Positions 35,651 through 46,830 of a DNA stretch of 64,000 bases are shown here, one piece after another. The first letter of the stretch is position 1; each line of letters begins with the position of its first letter. Both the position numbers and the translations under genes were made by a program. The notes under the pieces were generated by a model. That model was not told where the DNA came from and searched no databases. It worked only from the letters and a program-made list of their open reading frames with translations. Source of the stretch: Dillenia suffruticosa (lineage: Eukaryota; Streptophyta; Magnoliopsida; Dilleniales; Dilleniaceae); contig JAVTVX010000027.1 in assembly GCA_033439265.1 (NCBI GenBank), forward strand, positions 3,053,001 to 3,117,000. The letters are read 5' to 3'.

Positions 35651-37813
35651 ATTCGGATTTTCTGTAGAGAATTATCAGGATGGTCCAGATGAAAACTATC
35701 AGACAATAAACCTTTGTTGGTTTCCCCAACATAGTTTAATGAAATCCATTGCCTCTGCCATGCTTGGCATTGATGGATCGAATATAGTCAGCCAACCTAA
35801 AATCTCAACTTTAAGGTTGCAAATGAAGCGAGAGATTTGTTAGCAATTCATAATTTACCTCTGCTTGGCTTATTCATGAGCTAAACAAGCCGAGCTTGAG
35901 TGTAGGATTTAGCCTCATTTATCCAAGTTAAACTCGTATTGTAATCTGTTCGTTTAAAGTTTTTGATTTGGGCTTGGTTGACTGAGTTCAACTCGTTTGC
36001 AGTGCTGCGCATCTTTCACAATCTTGAAGACAAATCCACAATGAACTATAGTACCACATGAAATGTATAAGAGAGAAACTTATTCTGTCTCTGATGAAAA
36101 AAGTTTTAGGAATTTGCTATAATTCGACTTTTGAATAAATATGCTCCAGCGTTGCCTAGAATCAAATTTGATTTACCACTTGGAACCTGAATCTAAAACT
36201 GGAATAGATTTGTAGACTAACAAAAACCATAAAAGTACCTCAGCCTCCTTCATGTTTGTTGAGGACAGGCTATTAAGGAAGGAACCAAGGTGGCTTTTGT
36301 TGGAAAGAGAAGAAGAGCGGATAATAAAAATAAGGATTTTTTCAAACAAATACTCAAAATTATATTAGAAAGAGTGAGATATCAAAAGACAATCATGAAT
36401 AGTATCACATAAAATTTTTACTTTTTTGTAGAGTGACTCTCCACTCTTATTATAGTGATTCTCCTCTCATATCTGAATACATAATATAACCACCTATATA
36501 TAGAACAATATATTATAGTAAACTTTATTACCATACCAAGAGACACCTTGAAAAATCTCAAGTGATTTTTTGGAAATCATTCCATGACCAGTAACTCTTT
36601 ATTTTCTCAATGATTTTAAATTATTCCAACAGTTCTTGCATGGAAGAAAGTACAGTGTCCTGCACCGCAGAGAATCAAACAGTTGTCTGGGATCACTCAA
36701 GGTATCTGTTTATAACCCTGCTGAACAAATTCTTGTTCTCTTCTAGGTTTCCTAAGTTTGTCCGGTTAGTCTAGTTTTTCCAGAATAGGAATCAAATCAG
36801 CCATGGCTGCAAACTCGTGAACCTTGGAGTCGGAAGTGCCAGAAGAACAGACAATCCAAACAGGATAATCAGACAAATAGCGGTTGGAGGTACTTCCAAG
36901 GAACAAAAATTAATTATTCTTAGCTACTATCGGATAATTTAGTTTTTGCCTTTGTACCATACCTAATGCATGACTGCGTGCCATTTAATCAAACCGGATC
37001 TAGATGGGCCGGTTTGGAATCTATGAAAAAACAAAACAGCAAATAAATCATCTTACTCGATTCTTTCCTGTGGCTGTAATTTTGTTTCACACTGGTGACC
37101 TTTTGTTAGCTGGAGGATTGGATAGATTGATGGGCACCACAACCTTTGATTCCTCAGTTAAACATGTTAAACTAAGGTAAATGGAATCAAGTGTTTGTTA
37201 GCATGGACCGGGCTATAAGGGATATTATGAAATAATTAAATTATGCTAGAATCCGATCTAATATCAGATTATGATAAGTTTCACTAGGCGTCGGACATGG
37301 TCATAAAAAATTGAGCCAAGCTAATGAGACATTTGAAAAATTAATGAGTCATCGAGTTTGATTCATACTCAGGTTTGTTAGAGCTTGTATGAGCTTACCG
37401 TCCGATCAATAAGCTAGTAACTCAAACACCCATATCCTTAATACTAATAAAAATCTCACATAATTCAGTTAATTTCTTCCCTCTACATAAGAGTTTTTCA
37501 TCGTTCCAATTCATACACAATGATTAAGAATAATTTGGATAAGTAGTCTCTATTTCAGACTAAATTATGATAATATTGTAATAACGTGACAGATAAAGCA
37601 AATTGGTTCAAGGTTGGGCCAATTTGGGATCTATGAAGCTTTTTTTTTTCCTTTACCTCTGACTTCTACCCTGGTTTGAACTCATCCCCACCATTGAATT
37701 ACCATTTTTGCCATTCATAATGCTTATAAATAATTGACCTTGCTATAGCTTATTGTTAACATCAACTCCATTCAGATATTTTCTCACATCCTTCGCTTCC
37801 ACCACATAAATCA
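35651..37813. other. spacer of duplicated unit 1
   Basis: From 35651 to about 37461 this spacer is colinear with 42470-43960, downstream of copy 3. It carries a minus-strand 46-codon open stretch (36766-36903) that is also open in the other unit (43253-43390). The final part is the promoter of copy 2, with TATAAATA at 37725-37732. Confidence 0.65.
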
Positions 37814-38833
37814 ATGTCTCTTTCCTTCACTTCCTTAGCAATTTTGTTTTTGAGTTTTATTCAGCTCATAATTCCATACCATGCCATGGCGCAGACTCCA
37901 ATCGATCCCACGAAAGGATTCACAGAACAACAATTAGATGAATCAAATTTTGTCATCCAGAAGCCATATGATATACCGGTAGACCAGCGATATAGTTTTA
38001 TAGATGGAGTACACAAACTGTGGGTTTACTCAACAGACAAGCCTCACACCCCTACTAGCAATACCAATCCTCGAACGGAAATTCGCATTAGTGTAAGTTC
38101 GTGTTCCTTCCAAAGAGTGCTTGTAACTTTTAGTTTGAAATAATGTTATTGTCCTTGTACATAGAAATATGACAGAGCACAACCGGACTAGTTGGGGACA
38201 AAGACAGTTTGAAAACCGACCCCCCTCATACATCTGTCAACTCTACTCTGCCATCTTCTAAGGACAAGCACAAGAAAAGGAAGTGAAATATCAACTTCCT
38301 AATCTACAAATTCTTGATATATCACTATCTAGATCCATAATATAAAATTTGCGTGAGCATAAAACCTAAGTAATTGGATTGAGGGTCATTTGGAAAATCT
38401 TTCAGCCATTATAGTTAACCTTTTTCTCTTTTATTTGGATTGAAATTTGCAGGGCTATGATTACTCTTCCGGGGTTTGGCAATTCGAGGGGTACGGATAC
38501 ATACCAAACAACACATCCGGAGTCTGTGTAATGCAGGTGTTTGGAGCAAGCCCCCATGCCACAACCTTAATGCTTAGAGTCTACAATGGCACTCTCTCCT
38601 ATTATAGGAATCCCGTCTTAATTCCAGACGTTTATGATAAGTGGTTCAGGCTCAATGTGATCCACGACGTTGAAGGTTCAAAAGTTCAAGTCTATAGTAA
38701 TGGTATTCTCAAGTATGAAGCTAGCGGCAGAGGCGGAAAGTCTCACTTCTTCAAGTGTGGAGTCTATGCACAAGATGATGATTCCTTCTACATGGAATCC
38801 CAGTGGAAGGATATCAAAATTTTTAAGAAGTGA
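37814..38833 (+). CDS. CBP: citrate-binding protein-like, copy 2
   Basis: Two exons (37814-38092 and 38453-38833) give 219 aa. Residues 1-26 form a hydrophobic signal peptide ending AMAQ. The mature part has the family blocks PTKGFTEQ, IQKPYDIPVDQRYSF, LWVYSTDKPHTP, NPRTEIRI, then GYDYSSGVWQFEGYGY, SGVCVMQVFGA, WFRLNVIHDVE, HFFKCGVYAQDDDS and SQWKDIKI. Family knowledge: these proteins resemble the Hevea latex lutoid citrate-binding protein and fall in the alginate-lyase-2/concanavalin-like fold family; the Hevea protein is a vacuolar membrane-associated citrate binder. Whether this copy binds citrate is unknown. A secreted or vacuolar location is inferred from the signal peptide. Intact. Confidence 0.9.
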
Positions 38834-40626
38834 TGAGATTTTGAGTGTCTACGAAAATGGCAGACAACAATGGGTGTTTATGAATGATGTAAGATGTTCT
38901 GGTCATGCACCTTTCATGTATACCAGCACCTTTGAACTAGAGTATTTTGGTGGAACTGTAGTAAGAAAATTTGTCTAATACATAACAGTTATATCTTATA
39001 TTAAATATTCTATAAAAAGAGACTCTTTTATAGTAACCCAACAAGCAATTCCTCTAGGCAACCCTTAATTGGACCAGACCCTTTCTTTTTCTTTTCTGAA
39101 ATTCCCATCGATTTGAGGCTACCCCCATCATTTCCTTCCACCCTGAATATTATATGAGTCCATATGGATGGTATCAATCTTGGGGCTTTGGATGCACTTA
39201 TAAAAAGTGTTTATTACTTTTTTCCTTTCAATTAAAATGGTTTTAATTTAATAATGATGATCAACTTTTATGAATATGTAAAATTGAATATTTCTTTTAT
39301 GAATTATTTTTCTACTTAATAAATACAATATTAAAAATAAGATAAATTTTGTTACAAATAAAATAGTAATTTTGGAATTTTGCTCAAACTTTACCATTCA
39401 TAACGGGTGAATTAGAACAGATCATCCAATACTTTGCAAGAAAATAAATAAAAAGGATAATTTCTAATATATAAATATGTATATATACTCATAACTATAT
39501 AACATTGCCCTCGTAACTTATCTTATTGTGTAGAGAGATGACTCGATAATTTGATTCAAAGTATACACTAATATAAGAATTTCATTAAGAGGGATGGATA
39601 TAAGAGTTGAATTTAAAATTATAAAAAAAATATTTATAAATTTTGTGACAGATTGACCCAAAACTCTTAATCATTTATTAAATCATATCTCTCCTGTTAA
39701 ACAACCTTAGTTTCCTTAAATCATTTTTCTTTATTTTTAAAATTAGAAATCAAAACATCTAATTAAATGGATAGAGTGATCGATCACCCACTCTAAAATA
39801 ATTTAGTTCAGTCTCCCACTTTATTAGATTGAAATGACACCTTTGCAAAAACGTTCCTCAGCTCTACTCTCGTTTCCTTGTTCTCACCATGCGATTGCTT
39901 ATATTTCTAGTGAGATTTTACAAGTTTCCTTGTCTTTTCTTTACTTCCTTATCACCTACTCCACCACAGTATTATTTTCTATTTTCAGGAAAGCAAAACC
40001 AGCGAACAACATAGTTTTGCTAATGAAAAATCACCTTCGTTAGGCACTTTTTCTTTTTCTTTTCTTTTTTTTTTTTTTGGTTGTTAATATGTTCATATAG
40101 AGTGATCTTGACCAAGTAATAATTTTTTTCTTTTTTTTTTAATAATGAACTATAAATTATAATTTTATACATATATTATAATATTTTTTATTTTTATTTA
40201 TATCAAATACAAGTGAAAATTACTGTATCCACCCACGGATAATTTGTCGTTCAAATAGCCCCTAGTTAATACGAGTTCTTTCATACTCCTTTTTACGGCA
40301 AAGCACTTCATTTTCACACTTGTTTGTCTATTTATAAATGGGGAACATTTTGTCTCTTTCAATCAACTTTGCCTGATAAGGACAATTAACCTATGATTTA
40401 TTTAATTTTTTACTTAGACTATCGATATCTAAAAACTCAACTAATCCAATATAAATAAGTGTGAGCCTCAGTTTAAGGGTTGACTCTCCCGATATCTATT
40501 TTTTTATTTTCAAAATTCGAATTCAAAATTTTAATTAAGAGAGTTTAATGTGTTGTTGTAGATCTATAATATTAACCTACAATTTATAACTCAACATGTT
40601 GGGTAATCCAAGCTTGAGGGATTAGT

Positions 40627-40669
<43 letters not shown>

Positions 40670-41712
40670 GTATATCAAATTTTTAGGCAAAAATTTTAGT
40701 TTTGGTATTGGGAAATTTTAACCGTACACATAAAGTTTGTAATGAATATATTTGCTTAATTCTCAGTTTTTAATTTATTACAAATGTTCAATTCACTTAA
40801 CAATACACCAATTATAGCAATTCACATGGCAAATAATAATATTAGAGAAGTCAAATAAATTAATAAATTAATAAATTATATCCTTCAATTTATTTTTTTT
40901 ATTTGACAAATATTTTGATCAATTTAAAATTATTTTAATTTAAAATTTTTTTAATCTATTTAATTATTAACTTATTTTATCCATTACCATTAAGCATGAG
41001 AGAACCAATTTAATCAAGTGATTTGCTTGGCCAAGGTTGAACCTACCAGAAACTTTAATAAACTATACGTTGGACGGCCATGTACAACATAAAAAACCCC
41101 TAAAGACACGGTACCCTAAATCTGGACAAGTGTGCCAAATGCTGATATGAGCATTGTGTAGGCCCTGGTAAACCATTGAATTGAATGCTTCAACTTTAAT
41201 TATTCTGCATAACTCATTTTTCTTTTTCTTTTTTTCCTTAAAATGGGGGTGTGTGAGGAATTCTTTTTTTTTTTTATTTACTTCATCGTTGATATTTAAA
41301 AATTTAACTAATTCAGTTAAAGTAATTATAAAGTTTAATTTAGAGATTGATTTTCACGATGTCTGTTTTTTTATTTTTAAAATTTAAATTTAAAATTTTA
41401 ATTAATAGAATTTAATAGTTTAATACTAGATTCACATGAATATGAGTGATGGGGTGGAAATTTTAGCAAATGGGCGATCAAATGGGCAATCAATTATCGG
41501 CACATTTCACATTGATTAAAACCAAGCATGGGACGTCGCATTTGACTTGATAAACCAAATTGCCTTGAAACACTGCATAATGCCGGCGTACGAAGATCCT
41601 TTTTCATTTTTTCTTTTGAATTCAGCACATAAAGAGGTTATTTAGCTTAGACCTCCTCCCTATAAGTAAACATTGAACTTATAGCATAATCACTCCATTA
41701 CTGCATGGAAGA
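38834..41712. other. spacer after copy 2 and promoter of copy 3
   Basis: AT-rich DNA colinear in patches with 44189-46740 (e.g. the AAAACGTTCCTCAGCTCT segment at about 39849 and 44765, the CATTTTCACACTTGTTTGTC segment at about 40310 and 45410, and the TGCTTGGCCAAGGTTGAACC segment at about 41025 and 46062). It contains AT/GTAT microsatellites at 40631-40675, two dispersed AT-rich repeats (40400-40560, 41280-41420) and TATAAGTA at 41661-41668. Confidence 0.6.
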
Positions 41713-42469
41713 ATGAAATCTTTCATTTCCTTGTTAACTTCTCTGCCCCTTATTGCTGTTGTGCTCCATCTAAACCACCTGTATGTGGCTTCTGAACCTC
41801 TTGACCCTACAGTGGGGTTCGTCTCTCTTCCCCTAAACCGGTCATTCTATCATATTCAAAAGCCTTATGATGTTCCAGAGGATGAACGATACAGCTTTAT
41901 AGACGGCACTCGCAGATTCTGGGTTTTCTCAACGGATAAACCCCACTTTCCAACCAGCCAAACAAAGCCCCGCACTGAATTTGCTATACAAGTAAGCAAT
42001 ACCAACTAGGTTTTAGATTCACAAACATAGGCTCCTCTTTTGTTACTTGACTCAAAGTTTGGTCATCTTTCAGGGATATAACTATTCTTCGGGTGTTTGG
42101 CAATTTGAGGGATATGGCTATGTGCCAAATGGAACATCTGGAGTTTGCATAATGCAGGTTTTCGGAGCAAGCCCTCCTCGAGCCACCACTCTAATGCTTA
42201 GGGTCTACAATGGTTCACTCTCGTACTACAGGACTCCAGTCCTGGTGCCTGACATCTATGACAAGTGGTTCAGGCTTAACGTGATTCACGATGTTGATGC
42301 TGCCAAAGTTGATATTTACATTGATGGGGATCTCAAATTTGAAACTGGCGGTCATGGTGGCGCGTCTCATAGCTTGAAGTGCGGTGTCTACGCTCAAGAT
42401 GATGATTCTTATTATATGGAGTCCCGTTGGAGAGATATCAAAGTCCTGAGAAAAGTGACTGATTTTTAG
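41713..42469 (+). CDS. CBP: citrate-binding protein-like, copy 3
   Basis: Two exons (41713-41991 and 42074-42469), separated by an 82-nt intron, give 224 aa. The signal peptide covers residues 1 to about 27 (LPLIAVVLHLNHLYVASE). The mature core matches the family: PTVGFVSLPLN, YHIQKPYDVPEDERYSF, STDKPHFPTSQTKPRTEF, then GYNYSSGVWQFEGYGY, SGVCIMQVFGAS, KWFRLNVIHDVDAAKVDIY and LKCGVYAQDDDSYYMESRW. It has predicted N-glycosylation sequons (NRS, NYS, NGT, NGS). The copy at 34892 is its recently broken twin, so this is the surviving functional member of that pair. Probable secretory-pathway protein of the citrate-binding family; ligand not shown by sequence. Confidence 0.92.
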
Positions 42470-43990
42470 ATGCGGATTTTCTGTAGAGAAATATCAGGAT
42501 GGTCCAAATGAAAACTATCAGACAATAAACCTTTGTTGGTTTCCCCAACATAGCTTAATGAAATCCATTGCCTCTTCCATGCCTGTGCATTGATTGATCA
42601 AATATAGTCAACCAACCCAAATCCCAACTTTGAGGCTGCAAATGAACCGAGGGATTTGTTAGCAATTCATAATTTACCTCAGCTTGGCTCATAAGCCGAT
42701 CTTGAATATAGGATTCAGCCTCATTTACGTGAGTTAAACTCGTATTGCAATCTCTGTTCGTTTAAAGTTTTTAAATTGGTCTTAGTTGACTTAGTTAAAC
42801 TCAACTCGTTTGCAGTGCTGCTCATCTTTCACAATCTTGAAGACAATTCCGCAATGAACTATATTAACACATGAAGTGTTTAAAAGAGAAACTTATTGTC
42901 TTTGCTAAACAAAAGTTTTAGGAATTTGCCATTATTCGACTTCTGAATCAATATGCTCCGGCGTTGCCTAGAATCAAATTTGTTTTACCAACTTGGAACT
43001 CGAATCTTAAACTCGAATAGTTTTGTAGACTAACAAAAACCATAGAAGCATCTTAGTTTCTTCTTTGTCAGTCCTTCATGTTTGTTAGCGACTGGTTATC
43101 AAGGAAGGAACCAAGGTGGTTCTTGCATGGAAGAAAGTGCATTGGCCTGCACTGCAGAGAATCAAACAGGTTGTCTGGGATCACTCAAGGTATCTGTTTC
43201 ACCCTACTGACAAATTCTTTCATCTCCTAGTTTTCCCAAGTTTGTCTTCTGGTTAGTCTAGGTTTTCCAGCATAGGAATCAAATCAGCCATGGCTGCGAA
43301 CCCGTGAACCTTGGAATCCGAAGTGCCGGAAGAACAGACAATCCAAACAGGAATCTCAGACAAATAGCTGTTGGAGGTACTTCCAAGGAACAAAAATTAG
43401 TTATTCTTAGCTACTTTTGGATAATTTATTTTTGACTTTGTACCATACCTAATGTATGACTGCGTACTATTTAATCAAACCGGATCTAGATGGGCTGGTT
43501 TGGAATCTATGAAAAATCAAAACAAAACAGAAAATATATCATCTTACTCATTTCTTTCTTGTAGTTGTAATTTTGTTTCACACCGGTGAACTTCTATCAG
43601 CTGGAGGAGTGGACAAATTGATGGGCATCACAACCTTTGATTCCTCAGTTAAACATGTTAAACTAAGGTAAAAGGTATCGGGTGTTTGTTAGCATGGACC
43701 GAGCTATAAGGGATATTAAGAAATAGTTAAATTATGCTAAAAACTGATCTAATATCAGATTATGATAAGCTTCACCAGACCTAGGACTTGGTCTTAAAAA
43801 TTTGAGCCAAGCAAACCTCATATTTAAAAAATCACTGAATGTCTGGTCGAGTTCGATTCATACTTTATTTGAGCTTATATGAGCTACTCTCTAATCAATA
43901 AGCTAGTAACTCAAACATCAATATCATTGATACTAAAAAATCTCACATAATTCAGTTATTATTATTATTATTATTTAAAAGTATTATCAT
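42470..43990. other. spacer of duplicated unit 2
   Basis: Colinear with 35651-37461 at high identity, including the minus-strand 46-codon open stretch (43253-43390). Homology stops at about 43960, where an ATT repeat begins. Confidence 0.65.
43959..43976. repeat. (TTA)n at the deletion breakpoint
   Basis: A short TTA/ATT tract sits exactly where unit 2 skips from sequence equivalent to about 37461 to sequence equivalent to about 38637 of unit 1. Confidence 0.75.
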
Positions 43991-44188
43991 TATAAGTGGT
44001 TCAAGCTCAATGTGATCCACGAAGTTGAAGGGTCAAAAGTTCAAGTCTACATTAATGGAATTCTCAAGTATGAAGCTAGCGGGCGAGGTGGAAAGTCTCA
44101 CTTCTTCAAGTGCGGTGTCTATGCACAAGATGATGATTCCTTCTGCATGGAGTCTCAGTGGAAGAATATCAAAATTTTTAAGAAGTGA
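43991..44188 (+). pseudogene. CBP: citrate-binding protein-like, copy 4, 3' fragment
   Basis: Only the last 65 codons of exon 2 remain, matching copy 2 from YDKWFRLNVIHDVEGSK to its stop. The promoter, exon 1, intron and the first half of exon 2 are missing. The open frame reads KWFKLNVIHEVEGSKVQ and ends at TGA 44186-44188. The downstream 3' flank is still homologous to that of copy 2, so the loss was an internal deletion of about 1.2 kb rather than an incomplete duplication. Confidence 0.88.
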
Positions 44189-46239
44189 TGAGATTTTGAG
44201 TGTAAGATGTTCTGGACATGAACCTCTCATGTATACCAGCACCTTTGAACTAGAGTATTTTGGTGGAATTGTAGTAAGAAAATTTGTCTAATACATAATA
44301 GTTATATCCTATATTAAATATTCCATAAAAAGAAACTCTTTTATGGTAACCCAACAAGCTATTCCTCTAGGCAACCCTTAATTGGACCAGACCCTTTCTT
44401 TTTATTTTCTGAAATTCCAATCGATTTGAGGGTGCCCCTATTATTTCCTTCGACCCTGAATGTCACATGTGCCCATATGGATGATATTAGGATGGGGGCC
44501 TTGGATGCACTTATAACAAGTGTTTTTATTTTATAGTAATTTGATTCAAAGTATATACTAATATAAATATTTTATAAAAATTATGGGACTCGAATTCAAA
44601 ATCTTTATTATAAAATATATATATATATATATTATTTTTGTGATAGTTTGGACCTAAAACTATTAATCATTTATTAAATCATCTCTCTCCTGTTAAACAA
44701 CCTCAGTTTCCCACTTTATCAAACTCAAATGACATATTCCTCTTTTGCTTACAAACCTTTGCCAAAACGTTCCTCAGCTCTCATCTCAGTATCTTTCATT
44801 CCTTGTCCTCACCATGCAATTGTTGATATTTCTAGAGAAATTTTAACAAGTTTCCTTGTCTTTTCATTACTTCCTTGTGACGTAGTCCACCACGGTATTT
44901 TCGCTTTGGAGGAAAGCAACACCAACAAACAAGATAGTTTTGCTAATGAAAAATCACTTTCCCAATTGGCACGTAGTTTTTTTTTAATTAATTATCGGTA
45001 TTCAATAATCACACCGAATTTGATTAAATCCAATTTGAGATAACTTAGGATCTTAAGAAGTAAAATTTTCTTGATACATATTTTTGTCATACACAAAATT
45101 TGAATTTGAAATATTGTTTAAAGGATACCAATGAACTAAACATTGGTGGCACGTTAAGTGAAGCATCGTTATTTTTCTTTTTCTTTTTTTTTTTTTTTGG
45201 TGTTAGCGTGTTGAAATAGAGTGATCTCGACCAAGTAATAATTTTTTTTTATTTAATAATAAATTATAAATTATAATTTTATACATATTATAATTTTTTA
45301 TTTTCATTTATATTAACTACGAGTGAAAATTACTATTTCCATTCAGCTATCACAGGATAATTTGTCGTTCATATAGAGCCGAGATACTCTTCCTTACTGC
45401 AAAACATTTCATTTTCACACTTGTTTGTCTATTTATAAATGGGGACCATTTTGCCTCTTTCAATCAACTTAGCTTGATAGAGACAATTAACCTATAATTT
45501 ATTTTTTTACTTGATCATCGATATTCGAAAATCTGATTAATCTAATTTTAATAATTATAAAACTCAATTTAGGGATTAACTCTCCTAACTCTTATATTTT
45601 TATTCTCAAGATTCAAAATCAAAATATTAATTAAACAAATTGGTATTAACCTACAATTTATAACTCAACATGTTAGGTAATCGAAGTTTGAGGGAGTAGT
45701 AAATTATATATATTGGTAAAAATAAATTTTTAGCAAAATGTTAGTTTTGGTATTAGAAAATTTTGACTCTGCACATAAGTGTGTAATGAATATATTTGCT
45801 TAATACTCAGTTTTTAATTTATTACAAATGTTCTATACATTTAACAATAAGCCAATGGTAGCAACTTATAGTGAATAATTATATTAGAGAAGCCAAATGA
45901 ATTAAAAATTAATAGACTATATCTTTCAATTAATTTATTTTTTTATTTGATAAATATTTTAATCAAATTCAAAATTATTTAAATTAAAAAAATAATAATT
46001 TATTTAATTATTAACTTATTTTATCCATTACCAAACCAATTTTTGTTTAATCAAGTGATTTGCTTGGCCAAGGTTGAACCTACTAGAAACTTTCTTAACT
46101 TTAAACGTTGGACGGCCATACACTACATCAATTGCCCCTAAAGACACGCTACTCTAAATCTGGACAAGCGAACCAAATTATGATATGCGCATTGTGCAGG
46201 CCCTGGGAAACCATTGAATTGAGTGCTTTTTTTTTTTTT

Positions 46240-46315
46240 TTACACAATAATTTGGACCCTAGATCTCAAGATTAGGAGAAGGGGATTGTGATCATCAGAC
46301 TATATCTTTGAGGAC
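46240..46315 (-). mobile_element. possible tRNA-derived element fragment
   Basis: Read on the minus strand: an A-box-like TAGTCTGATGATCACAATCC, then GAGATCTAGGGTCCAAATTA with a degenerate B box. Similar sequences occur at 47610-47670 and 48005-48085 in the intron of copy 5. Confidence 0.35.
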
Positions 46316-46738
46316 TGAATTGAGTGCTTCAATTTTAATTATTCTGCATAATTCTTTTTTTCTCAAAATTTGGACGGGAGAAGATTTTTTTTCCTCTTTT
46401 ATTTAACTTGATTAATTTAATTAAAATAATTATAAAGTTTGACTTGAAAATTAACTTTTGTGTTTGTATATTTATTTTTAAAATTTAAATTTAAAGTTTT
46501 ATTTAAAAGAGTTTAATATAATATCGCCGGAGACTGAGCGGAAATTTTAGCAAATGGGCAATCAATTTTTTATCGCACTTGAAATTGATTAAAACCAAGG
46601 ATGGGACGTCACGTTTGACTTGATAAACCGAGCTACCATAAACCACCGCGTAATGCCCGCGAACAAAGATCTTTTTTCTTTCTTTTTATTTTTTTAAAGG
46701 TAATTTGAATTCGGCATATAAAGAGGTCATTTACTGGC

Positions 46739-46746
46739 TATAAATA
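46739..46746 (+). promoter_or_regulatory. TATA box of citrate-binding copy 5
   Basis: TATAAATA, 92 bp upstream of the ATG at 46831. A second TATAAA lies at 46717. Confidence 0.55.
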
Positions 46747-46830
46747 TTCCACCCTAGCACAGTCTGCTTCACCATCTCTATCAATTTGTCTTCGAAACCC
46801 AGATTGCAAAAGAGAGATAGAGAAAAAAAA

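Larger units (their letters stand above)
44189..46830. other. spacer after copy 4 and promoter of copy 5
   Basis: Colinear in patches with 38834-41640. It holds an AT microsatellite near 44617-44632, dispersed AT-rich repeats (45500-45650, 46390-46520), a tRNA-like element fragment (46240-46315) and TATA-like sequences at 46717-46722 and 46739-46746 ahead of copy 5. No intact gene. Confidence 0.6.
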
